Assembly (NCBI GenBank): GCA_947252455.1
Contig: CAMXVQ010000043.1
Span: 1 to 7,810 of the forward strand
Direction: 5' to 3'
From: an uncultured Atopobium sp.
GTDB lineage: Bacteria; Actinomycetota; Coriobacteriia; Coriobacteriales; Atopobiaceae
Length of the DNA: 7,810 nt
Positions 1 to 6,032 of this stretch are shown here, piece after piece. Made by a program: the position numbers and the translations under genes. The stretch's first letter is position 1; each line of letters begins with the position of its first letter. The notes below the pieces were generated by a model that was given only the letters and a program-made list of their open reading frames with translations, was not told the DNA's origin and did no database searches.

Positions 1-1409
1 ACAAATGCAACACATCCATATGCACCAGGCGGACACAAATGAGGCCGTCCTGTTCCTATAAGTGCTAAAGCCTTATCAAACGCAGTTGCTGTAGTTTCGG
101 CTTGATCTTGCATTTTTTGCTGAACTTCTTCAGCTTTTTCTTGCGCTTTTGCATAAGCACGCGCAGCTTGTTGAAAGATCTTCCAATAATATTCAAATCC
201 ATTATTAATATTCGTGGATGCCGAAGCTACTTTTCCCATGATAGACATATCTATCGCATCGGTTGAACTACTTTTGGCAACTCCTTGTTCAATTTCTTGT
301 AAGCTTACATAACGCGCTGGCGAGGCATTCATATACTCAATTGAACAATGTGCTACTAACTTCCCATCCTCATATGATGCAGGCCATAGTTTTTTGGTAT
401 AAAGATCACATCCTCTTACAGAATCTGCATTGTGAGGCAATTCAGGCAAATTAAAGAGGTTTTCATCATTTTGACATGAAACAGCTGAGATTTTGTCATA
501 CGCATATGAATAGAATTGCTTGCGAGCACAAGAGCGGCAATATTCATCCCAACTCAAATTTTTAGGAACTTCCATGCTTTTACGTTGCGCATAATAAGAT
601 TCTGCACGTTGTCTTGCAAATTCAAACTCCCATTCATCATATGAATACATACGATTATAAGATTCCTCCAAATACGCTAAATCAGCTGCACGACTTCTCA
701 TACAATGCGGATTATCCACGCAATCTGCCTGATATGCTTTCAACTTGTTTTCACTCATCTCATTTTCTAAGGCTTCTAACTCCTTTGATTGATCGTGCAA
801 TTGTTTTCCAGCATTATTGAGATCTTTGGAATCAACGCTTACCGTCAAAGCTGGATATGAACTTTTAGAAACAAGTGGATATGGAACTGCAAGTCCAACA
901 TAAGGACATGTTTCGCTACTGTTAGCATATGCACATGAAAGTGAATTGTACGCAATAAGCGCAGGCAGAGCTTGCTCAAATTTTTGAATTCCTGCATAAG
1001 CACTTTGGGCAAAGCGCTGCCGAGCCACAAATACTTTCGTCCCCACATCAAGCAAAGGTGGTGAAAATGCATTTAAAATAGGTACCGCTGCAGCAACCAA
1101 TCCAACAGCGTATACAAGCATCCCTACTAATCCCAAACTTAAAACAAAGGCGTCCAAGACATGCACAATCGTTACAAACGAGGAGACACAATTTGAGCCT
1201 GCAAGTGCTGTGGCATCGGCAACTTCTTGAATGTCTGCAGCTCTACTTGAAATCCAGTGAAGCGTTGCCAGTGAAAAAATCAGTGAAAGTGTTACCAACA
1301 GTACGCACGCAATGCTTGTGGTTGTATATCCCTTCCTATCCGCAATAAATATGCTCAACGGCGAAACATGTGTATGCAATTCAATTCCAAATTCGCATCC
1401 ATTCGTCAT
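1..1409 (-). CDS. TadG-like Flp pilus accessory protein, 3' partial
   Basis: One uninterrupted frame of 469 complete codons runs from an ATG to the left edge without a stop, so the C-terminus lies outside the window. The start is set by AGGAGG at 1415-1420, 5 nt ahead of the ATG, and lies 29 nt inside the TadE-like gene. A short N-terminal tail is followed by a hydrophobic segment (about residues 33-52) and then IQEVADATALAG (60-71), matching the signature after the membrane helix of TadE/TadG-like proteins. A second long hydrophobic stretch covers about 86-115. The remainder is polar, with Glu/Lys/Gln-rich probable coiled coils at about 200-280 and 410-447. Cysteines occur at 159, 168, 230, 236, 291, 294, 312, 334, 355, 459 and 466, including a CxxC at 291-294. 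The family is normally membrane-anchored with an exported domain and is genetically linked to Tad pili. The exact role here is inferred from context and the N-terminal motif. Confidence 0.85.
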   Translation of the reverse strand, partial: MTNGCEFGIELHTHVSPLSIFIADRKGYTTTSIACVLLVTLSLIFSLATLHWISSRAADIQEVADATALAGSNCVSSFVTIVHVLDAFVLSLGLVGMLVYAVGLVAAAVPILNAFSPPLLDVGTKVFVARQRFAQSAYAGIQKFEQALPALIAYNSLSCAYANSSETCPYVGLAVPYPLVSKSSYPALTVSVDSKDLNNAGKQLHDQSKELEALENEMSENKLKAYQADCVDNPHCMRSRAADLAYLEESYNRMYSYDEWEFEFARQRAESYYAQRKSMEVPKNLSWDEYCRSCARKQFYSYAYDKISAVSCQNDENLFNLPELPHNADSVRGCDLYTKKLWPASYEDGKLVAHCSIEYMNASPARYVSLQEIEQGVAKSSSTDAIDMSIMGKVASASTNINNGFEYYWKIFQQAARAYAKAQEKAEEVQQKMQDQAETTATAFDKALALIGTGRPHLCPPGAYGCVAF

Positions 1410-1884
1410 ATGAACCTCCTAACCAGGAAGATTGATACGCCTGTTTAACGTGAGCGCGAAGTATCAAACCACGCTCATCTTTTTCATGAAACGTTTCGAG
1501 AAACTCTTTCCATAAAGGTAGTGGTGTTACATGCCCAGTTATAGATACTTCAACTTCATGCTCATCACGAGATATTTCAATCACCCAATCCGACTCATCA
1601 CCGGAGTGAAACATGTCCAAACGTGGGAGCGCTTCTAGCCTGCGTAGGGCAAAACCCTGACAATCTTTATAAGATCCATCAAAATCAGTAGCTGCTACAC
1701 GTGCCGTTTCTGCTGCCGTTCTCTGCATAACCGATAAACTGAAAGAAAGAATGATAGGTTGCAACAACAATGCGCACAGCATAAAAATTATGGGTAAAAG
1801 CGCGGCAGCTTCGACCGTTGATTGTCCTTGGCGCTGGCGTACATAGCCATAAAACTTGCTAATAAAGAAGGATATCCTGCACAT
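1381..1884 (-). CDS. tadE: TadE-like minor prepilin
   Basis: A 167-residue protein with a basic leader, then a prepilin motif G20-Q-S-T-V-E25 followed by the hydrophobic segment at about 26-50 (AAALLPIIFMLCALL). Cleavage after G20 would leave Glu at position +5, as in Tad prepilins. The post-helix segment TAAETARVAATDFDG is typical of TadE-like proteins, where the N-terminal helix leads to a small globular domain. Expected role: a minor pilin or accessory processed by the TadV peptidase and acting at the membrane with Flp. The start is ambiguous: TTG (1890), GTG (1887) and ATG (1884) lie in a row behind AAGGAG (1894-1899). ATG at 9 nt or GTG at 6 nt are both plausible; ATG is chosen here. The gene begins inside the preceding small prepilin gene (26 nt overlap) and ends with UGA. 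Confidence 0.88.
   Translation of the reverse strand: MCRISFFISKFYGYVRQRQGQSTVEAAALLPIIFMLCALLLQPIILSFSLSVMQRTAAETARVAATDFDGSYKDCQGFALRRLEALPRLDMFHSGDESDWVIEISRDEHEVEVSITGHVTPLPLWKEFLETFHEKDERGLILRAHVKQAYQSSWLGGSYDEWMRIWN
1415..1420 (-). promoter_or_regulatory. Ribosome binding site of the TadG-like gene
   Basis: AGGAGG, 5 nt before the ATG at 1409. It lies within the end of the TadE-like coding region and fixes the start of the left-edge gene. Confidence 0.85.
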
Positions 1885-2164
1885 CACCAATCACTCCTTG
1901 AGCAGTTGTATGAGACGAAGCGTCAATCGATCTTTGTAAAAGATCTTTGTTAGCCCATGCATGCCATAGAGCACTCAGCGCAAGGGTCATTGATAGAAAA
2001 GCCATCGTTACCAACACATATTCCAAACTACCCTGGCCACAACGACTCGGTATAAGTTTGAATATCCAGCAACCAGAAAACAGACGCCGAAGAGATTTAT
2101 GCAATTTGACAAACAAAACCCAACACGAAGCAATCTCATTTATAGTACCTTTTAGAAAGCTCAT
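1859..2164 (-). CDS. Small TadE/Flp-like prepilin
   Basis: Reading from the ATG at 2164 gives 101 residues. This start has AGAGG at 2172-2176, 7 nt upstream. The frame is open to an ATG at 2194, but that codon has no ribosome binding site, so the shorter form is preferred. A long leader contains a hydrophobic patch (about 10-20) and basic residues. It ends in the prepilin motif G43-Q-G-S-L-E48-Y49, followed by a hydrophobic helix (about 50-70) and a short polar tail ending in DILLY. The motif has the same form as in the Flp pilin of this locus (GQGTTEY), so both are probably processed by the same peptidase. The protein is predicted to be a minor pilin or pseudopilin; whether it enters the fibre or acts in assembly cannot be told. 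It overlaps the following TadE-like gene, suggesting coupled translation. Confidence 0.75.
   Translation of the reverse strand: MSFLKGTINEIASCWVLFVKLHKSLRRLFSGCWIFKLIPSRCGQGSLEYVLVTMAFLSMTLALSALWHAWANKDLLQRSIDASSHTTAQGVIGDVQDILLY
1894..1899 (-). promoter_or_regulatory. Ribosome binding site of the TadE-like gene
   Basis: AAGGAG, 9 nt before ATG (1884) and 6 nt before GTG (1887); too close to TTG (1890). It excludes the longest reading but does not separate ATG from GTG. Confidence 0.75.
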
Positions 2165-2171
2165 ACATATA

Positions 2172-2176
2172 CCTCT
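2172..2176 (-). promoter_or_regulatory. Ribosome binding site of the second small prepilin
   Basis: AGAGG, 7 nt before the ATG at 2164. It favours this start over the upstream ATG at 2194, which has no such site. Confidence 0.7.
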
Positions 2177-2219
2177 GCTTTCCACATAACGCATTAAGGC
2201 GTCTTAGCACAGACACACA

Positions 2220-2810
2220 TTACTCCGTGTTTTGCTGTGCTTGCTCGCTCCATTGCTTATAGCGCATACGTAACCTCGTTACTTTGCATCCTTTAGAAGA
2301 CGCATCCGCTTGCACACGGCATACATCTATCCATTCATGGTGTTGAATAATACACATCCACATGTGACCCAGCAGATCAAAATAACCGCTTTTGACTAAT
2401 TTACATGCTGATTTATTCCTATATGTAGTAAGTACGCAGCGTATCACCTGAGAAAGCGAACTTTCGCAGGTTAAAGACGTTTGAAAATCATCTTGAATAA
2501 AATTTTCGATAGCAGCTTGATCATCCACACTTATCACGTTGTTTATAGCAATTGTTTGTGAGTCATTTTGCTGATGTTCCAAAGACAAATGCGTAGGTGA
2601 CTCAGGTGCTTGTGAGACGCTATCACTCAATTCGTCAAATGGCCCTACATCAGATTGACTCTGGCTTTCAGAAGAGACACTAGGACAAAGTACAACAAAC
2701 CATATAAAGGGTGCTATCCAGGTTACAATTACCAAAACAAGCACTACTGCAATATAGCGTTTAAGCATAAAAGGGAAGCTGACGGGTTGATATTTTACAT
2801 GTCTGTGCAT
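2220..2810 (-). CDS. Unknown membrane-anchored protein with six C-terminal cysteines
   Basis: I do not recognise this 196-residue protein. The N-terminus is short and basic, followed by one long hydrophobic segment (about 19-41, ending at C42). Then comes a Ser/Gln/Glu/Asp-rich stretch (about 44-90) that looks like a flexible spacer. The C-terminal domain (about 95-185) carries six cysteines at 115, 125, 136, 153, 164 and 175. With the N-terminus inside, the cysteine domain would lie outside the cell, where disulfides could form. There is no prepilin Gly/Glu motif before the hydrophobic segment, so it is not an obvious pilin. The gene lies 9 nt after flp and 55 nt before the second prepilin, which places it inside the pilus operon and suggests a pilus-associated job. 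The ATG at 2810 has no clear Shine-Dalgarno sequence; translation may depend on coupling to flp. The inner ATG at 2768 also lacks one. Confidence 0.72.
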   Translation of the reverse strand: MHRHVKYQPVSFPFMLKRYIAVVLVLVIVTWIAPFIWFVVLCPSVSSESQSQSDVGPFDELSDSVSQAPESPTHLSLEHQQNDSQTIAINNVISVDDQAAIENFIQDDFQTSLTCESSLSQVIRCVLTTYRNKSACKLVKSGYFDLLGHMWMCIIQHHEWIDVCRVQADASSKGCKVTRLRMRYKQWSEQAQQNTE

Positions 2811-2819
2811 AATACACGC

Positions 2820-3035
2820 TTACAATTGTTCAATACCGTTTTTGATTGCATCCCATAATTCTTGTATCTTTCCTTTAAAGGAAATGATAGCCAAAATAGC
2901 TATAACAACAAGAACACCAACCAAGATGGCATATTCGGTTGTACCTTGACCCGACGTATCAACACGAAAAGTTGCAAGACGGCACTGCATATTTTTATAC
3001 AGGCGTTGGATAAAGGCATGAAGTTTATAAAACAT
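2820..3035 (-). CDS. flp: Flp-type major pilin precursor
   Basis: A 71-residue precursor of the Flp/Fap family, the structural subunit of Tad pili. The basic leader (1-29) ends at G29. The motif G29-Q-G-T-T-E34-Y35 is the classic Flp processing site, with Glu at +5 and Tyr at +6 of the mature protein. It is followed by the hydrophobic helix ILVGVLVVIAILAII (37-51) and a short amphipathic tail ending in GIEQL. The mature pilin would be 42 residues, within the very small size normal for Flp. The start is fixed by AAAGGA at 3041-3046, 5 nt upstream of the ATG. It is the only Flp-type pilin gene in the window and follows the largest intergenic gap of the cluster (69 nt), a sensible place for separate control of pilin level, although no convincing promoter was identified there. 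Confidence 0.95.
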   Translation of the reverse strand: MFYKLHAFIQRLYKNMQCRLATFRVDTSGQGTTEYAILVGVLVVIAILAIISFKGKIQELWDAIKNGIEQL

Positions 3036-3040
3036 ATGCG

Positions 3041-3046
3041 TCCTTT
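3041..3046 (-). promoter_or_regulatory. Ribosome binding site of flp
   Basis: AAAGGA, 5 nt before the ATG at 3035, in the 69-nt gap between tadC and flp. Confidence 0.8.
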
Positions 3047-3104
3047 CAGTTCAATATCAACGTATATTCAACTTGATTCAAAAGCTTTCAGCTGCTGCTC
3101 AAGC

Positions 3105-3584
3105 CTATACGGCAGAAGCAAGAAGAGGTCCCATAATCGAAATAAGCATAGCTGGCACGATAAGTACACCCATAGGTATGAGCATTTTAACTGGTATTTT
3201 TTCAATCTCTTCTTCCAACTCAAAGCGCTGGGCATCTCGAATACTTTGTGCCTGATCCGATAAAACTCCAACTAAAGGCGATCCACATTCAAGCGCTTGT
3301 ATAACCGTTGAAGTAAAACGTGTAAGAGCATCAATACGTAAATCGTCAGCAATATCTTGTAAAGCAGCTCGCCTAGAAATAACGCCCAATCTATATTGCA
3401 GCAATTGACGTTGAAATAATTCTGCAAGAACGCCGTTATAATGCATGCAATATAAATCCAATGAGGCTTCAAAAGAAAGACCTGATGAAAGACCCAAAGT
3501 TATAACATCAAGTAAGGTAGGAAGTTCCTGCAAGCACATCATGCGGTTCCTTTTCCTCGTAAGCATTACATAATATTGATGCAT
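3105..3584 (-). CDS. tadC: TadC-like platform protein, T2SF domain part
   Basis: A 159-residue frame containing one type II secretion F (T2SF) domain. LPTLLDVITLGLSSGLSFEA (21-40) matches the first helices of the TadB/TadC fold. It is followed by ALQDIADDLRIDALTRFTSTVIQALECGSPL across the middle and a hydrophobic C-terminal segment (about 132-157). TadC pairs with TadB as the membrane platform driven by TadA. The ATG at 3584 directly follows an in-frame UGA and has no Shine-Dalgarno sequence. A better start is M15 (ATG at 3542), which has AAGGA at 3548-3552, 5 nt upstream. TadC proteins are usually longer and have an N-terminal membrane segment. That segment is present in the same frame just upstream (3585-3764), so this is either the second half of an interrupted gene or a separately initiated T2SF subunit. 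Ends at UAG 69 nt before flp. Confidence 0.85.
   Translation of the reverse strand: MHQYYVMLTRKRNRMMCLQELPTLLDVITLGLSSGLSFEASLDLYCMHYNGVLAELFQRQLLQYRLGVISRRAALQDIADDLRIDALTRFTSTVIQALECGSPLVGVLSDQAQSIRDAQRFELEEEIEKIPVKMLIPMGVLIVPAMLISIMGPLLASAV
3548..3552 (-). promoter_or_regulatory. Possible internal ribosome binding site in tadC
   Basis: AAGGA, 5 nt before ATG ATG (3542 and 3539), downstream of the in-frame UGA. It could allow the T2SF domain to be made independently of the N-terminal part. Confidence 0.5.
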
Positions 3585-3587
3585 TCA
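3585..3587 (-). other. In-frame UGA inside tadC (UGA-AUG junction)
   Basis: The codon order on the minus strand is GAA TTT CCC TGA ATG CAT. It separates two parts of one reading frame. UGA acts as a stop elsewhere in the window (end of the TadE-like gene at 1383-1381), and Trp is encoded by UGG in neighbouring genes, so general reassignment of UGA is unlikely. No strong hairpin of the type needed for bacterial selenocysteine insertion is visible just downstream. Confidence 0.8.
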
Positions 3588-3764
3588 GGGAAATTCAAAA
3601 ATTTTAGTTTTTATATCGCGTATTAAAGCTAGTGCAAAAAACGAAGAAACCCTGCTCGCACGTGCGGTATCCATATAATGAGGCCGCTTTCTCAAAAGAA
3701 TACTGCAGCCCAAAAATATCAAGAGCCCGCTTTGCATCATTGAAATTAAGCCGTTAGATATCAT
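3585..3764 (-). CDS. tadC: TadC N-terminal part, ended by in-frame UGA
   Basis: A 59-codon frame, readily missed because it is short. It starts at an ATG 11 nt inside the end of tadB, with AAAGGGG at 3771-3777 placed 6 nt upstream, a normal coupled gene start. The product has a hydrophobic segment at about residues 6-24 (LISMMQSGLLIFLGCSILL), then Arg/Lys and polar sequence, ending IFEFP before UGA (3587-3585). The next codon in the same frame is the ATG of the T2SF part. Read together with the UGA as a sense codon, the two make a 219-residue protein with the expected TadC order: N-terminal membrane segment, cytoplasmic linker, T2SF domain, C-terminal membrane segment. I therefore read this as the true beginning of tadC. 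Whether the stop is a natural split, a strain mutation or a sequence error cannot be told here. Confidence 0.72.
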   Translation of the reverse strand: MISNGLISMMQSGLLIFLGCSILLRKRPHYMDTARASRVSSFFALALIRDIKTKIFEFP

Positions 3765-4698
3765 GGAATGCCCCTTTCAGAAGTGAGCGAATAATCATCA
3801 ATGCAATAAAATCCAAAAAAGCTGCAATACCTAAAGAAATGAGTCCAGCAGGCCGTGTAATCCCCTTTTGAAAATCTAAAGAGATACACGATAGAACAGA
3901 TATAAGTACCAAAGGCAAACTTGAAACAACCCGTATGCTTAAACGTGCTTGTGCAGTTTTTACAGACAGTAATTTTTTGAACTTTTCCTGCTGTTCTACA
4001 AGCTGCGCCGACTGTCTAAAAAGTGATTTCAGCGGCGCACCTGTTCGCTGAGATATAAATAGTGCCGTAATCAAAAACTTCACACCGGGAGCTTGCAGTG
4101 TATGAGCCATATCATTAAGTACCTCTGATATTGAACTACCACAGCGCAACTTGAGAGAGGCCTTTTGAAAAGCTTTTCCTGCTTCTCCCGGTTGATGTTG
4201 ACCCACATATGCAATTGCTTGTGAAAATGTTTGTCCGGCTGCAAGTGCCATACCAAGCATTCTAAAAATATCAGGCATATCATGGCATAATGTGGTCTTT
4301 TGAAGCTGCTCAAGACGATGAGCAAACATGGGGCAGGCACATACGCAACACGCTGCACATAACAGTGTTGCCGCGAATGAACGTGAAAATAGCAATACCG
4401 AAATAAGCATTACAACAAACAAAATAAATGTTACAGCGCATGCATCCTCTACACGGAGTGTATATCCGAGTTTTCGGGCACGAGCCTGCGCATACATAGC
4501 AATTGTTGTAAATGTTTTATAAGACAAAAGAAAGTGTATAAGAGGAGTTCGAGCGATAAATTTACACAGCGCATACGCAAGTTTTTGCATTTGTAAGTAT
4601 ACAAGTGTTTTAGAAGAAAGAGCCGTACTAGGAAGTACTACCATACAGCCGCTAAAAACCAACAAGGCATTTAAGCAGCACAAACTTGCTGTTTCCAT
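3754..4698 (-). CDS. tadB: TadB-like pilus platform protein (T2SF domain)
   Basis: A 314-residue polytopic membrane protein of the TadB/GspF group, close to the usual TadB length. Hydrophobic segments lie at about 7-24, 86-105, 108-124, 252-274 and 284-304. The cytoplasmic T2SF domain spans about 136-262, with MPDIFRMLGMALAAGQTFSQ (141-160) and LKFLI/LFISQRTGAPL-type helices (about 205-223) characteristic of the family. It is expected to form the inner-membrane platform with TadC and to couple ATP hydrolysis by TadA to pilin extraction. The start is set by GAGGAGG (4706-4712), 7 nt before the ATG, and lies 28 nt inside tadA. The end overlaps the tadC start by 11 nt. An oddity is five cysteines in nine residues (114, 117, 118, 120, 122) within the 108-124 hydrophobic segment. 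Confidence 0.92.
   Translation of the reverse strand: METASLCCLNALLVFSGCMVVLPSTALSSKTLVYLQMQKLAYALCKFIARTPLIHFLLSYKTFTTIAMYAQARARKLGYTLRVEDACAVTFILFVVMLISVLLFSRSFAATLLCAACCVCACPMFAHRLEQLQKTTLCHDMPDIFRMLGMALAAGQTFSQAIAYVGQHQPGEAGKAFQKASLKLRCGSSISEVLNDMAHTLQAPGVKFLITALFISQRTGAPLKSLFRQSAQLVEQQEKFKKLLSVKTAQARLSIRVVSSLPLVLISVLSCISLDFQKGITRPAGLISLGIAAFLDFIALMIIRSLLKGAFHDI
3771..3777 (-). promoter_or_regulatory. Ribosome binding site of the tadC N-terminal frame
   Basis: AAAGGGG, 6 nt before the ATG at 3764 and inside the end of tadB. It supports 3764 as the real start of tadC. Confidence 0.7.
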
Positions 4699-6032
4699 GC
4701 ATTAACCTCCTCTTTTTTAACCAGTTTTGCTAAAACAAGATGCGACAAAAAGCTCGGCTCTTTAACTAACAACCACTCAGCATGAACTTGATCAAAGGAA
4801 ACACATTCAGTAAGCCGAACATGACCTGATGAACCCTGAGAAACTTCAGAAAGTGAGGTCACAAAGCGTTTCCCTGATTCAATACGCACCGACATAACTA
4901 ACAAATCAAGCGCAGAAGCAATCTGTTCCTCAATAATATTTGCAGGTAAATCCATTCCAAATCTCGCCATAAGAACCAAACGTAATATTGCTTCTTCTGC
5001 AGTACCTGCATGAAGCGTAGTAAGAGAGCCATCGTGACCAGTATTCATTGCCTGAAGCATATCGATTGTTTCGCTGCCTCTGCACTCCCCTACAACAATA
5101 CGATCAGGTCTCATACGTAATGCATTTTTTACAAGGTCTCGAATAGTTATTTCTCCCGTTCCTTCGATCGATGCATCTTGTGCCTCAAGATGTACAACAT
5201 CAGGATGAGAATCAAACTTTAATTCCGCAGAATCTTCTATTGTCACAATACGTTCTGATTTACTAATCTCGCATGAAAGCGCATTTAAAAGAGTTGTTTT
5301 CCCCGATCCAGTTCCACCGGCAACAGCTATATCTTGTCGATATAAAACCGCCCATTTAAGAAGCTGTGCGTACCAAGCAGGAAGAGATCCAAGGTTTACC
5401 AACTGATCCAGCGACGTAATTCTATTGGAAAATTTTCTAATCGTTACACTAGGTCCATTAAGCGCAACTGATTCAAAAACAGCATTTACACGATCTCCAT
5501 TAGCCAGTCGTGCATTAACAATGGGGCTACTCCTATCAAGCCTTCGTCCCAAGGGAGACAAGATCCTATCAATAATCATCATGATTTGTTCAGAGCTCTC
5601 AAACATGGCAGACGCTTCATGCAAGCAACCATCTTTTTCGTAGAAAAGTGAGTCACAACCGTTAATCATAATTTCGGTTACACATGGATCATCAAGCAAG
5701 CTTTGAATTGGACCCAATCCACAAATGGTGTCGCTTACTCCACGTATTAACTGTTCATAATCATGCTCTGGAACATCACTAAACATCTCAGTGTGCAAAA
5801 GGTCACGACATGCAACATCAATTTCTTCTTTAAGACGCGCGGTATCGTAAGACTGCATCATCGTTGCAATCGTTGAGAGGCCTAATCTATCCACCAATGC
5901 TTCTTGAAGACGCTTCCTTCGTTTTGCATGAAACGAGTCATAAAAATCTGATTTTGGCTTGCGAGGTACACTCCCCCTATAGCTCGATTGCTCTTTAGGC
6001 TCTAAAGCACGTATACGTTCCAAAAGTGACAT
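4671..6032 (-). CDS. tadA: TadA/CpaF-type pilus assembly ATPase
   Basis: A 453-residue member of the type II/IV secretion ATPase family and the cytoplasmic motor of the Tad pilus. Visible motifs: Walker A GGTGSGKTT (239-247), the Asp box TIEDSAEL (264-271), Walker B region DRIVVGECRGSE (310-321) and the His box GHDGSLTTLHAGT (332-344). The N-terminal domain includes ICGLGPIQSLLDDPCVTEIM (103-122) and INGCDSLFYEKDG, the usual CpaF pattern before the ATPase core. Length is normal and all catalytic motifs look intact. The initiating ATG follows the stop codon of the TadZ-like gene with no intervening base, with AAAGAGG at 6041-6047, 8 nt upstream. It hydrolyses ATP as a hexamer to move pilin through the TadB/TadC platform (family knowledge). 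Confidence 0.97.
   Translation of the reverse strand: MSLLERIRALEPKEQSSYRGSVPRKPKSDFYDSFHAKRRKRLQEALVDRLGLSTIATMMQSYDTARLKEEIDVACRDLLHTEMFSDVPEHDYEQLIRGVSDTICGLGPIQSLLDDPCVTEIMINGCDSLFYEKDGCLHEASAMFESSEQIMMIIDRILSPLGRRLDRSSPIVNARLANGDRVNAVFESVALNGPSVTIRKFSNRITSLDQLVNLGSLPAWYAQLLKWAVLYRQDIAVAGGTGSGKTTLLNALSCEISKSERIVTIEDSAELKFDSHPDVVHLEAQDASIEGTGEITIRDLVKNALRMRPDRIVVGECRGSETIDMLQAMNTGHDGSLTTLHAGTAEEAILRLVLMARFGMDLPANIIEEQIASALDLLVMSVRIESGKRFVTSLSEVSQGSSGHVRLTECVSFDQVHAEWLLVKEPSFLSHLVLAKLVKKEEVNAWKQQVCAA
4706..4712 (-). promoter_or_regulatory. Ribosome binding site of tadB
   Basis: GAGGAGG, 7 nt before the ATG at 4698, inside the end of tadA. It confirms the 28-nt tadA/tadB overlap. Confidence 0.85.

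Noticed and set aside
845..1072. Minus-strand frame of 75 codons in the left part of the window.
   Set aside because: It lies wholly inside the TadG-like gene in another frame. The TadG-like frame is open for 469 codons and carries family motifs.
2165..2219. Small inverted repeat (ACGC/GCGT) in the 55-nt gap before the second prepilin, considered as a terminator or attenuator.
   Set aside because: The stem is only 4 bp with a 6-nt loop and no U-run follows.
3036..3104. Possible promoter for flp: TTGAAT (3076-3081) and GATATT (3053-3058) with a 17-nt spacer, plus several TTGA repeats.
   Set aside because: The -10 match is weak, and transcription would start on top of the flp ribosome binding site. 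The TTGA repeats are short and AT-rich, so chance is a sufficient explanation.
4080..4358. Minus-strand frame of 92 codons overlapping tadB.
   Set aside because: An alternative frame inside the T2SF-encoding part of tadB, with no recognisable features.
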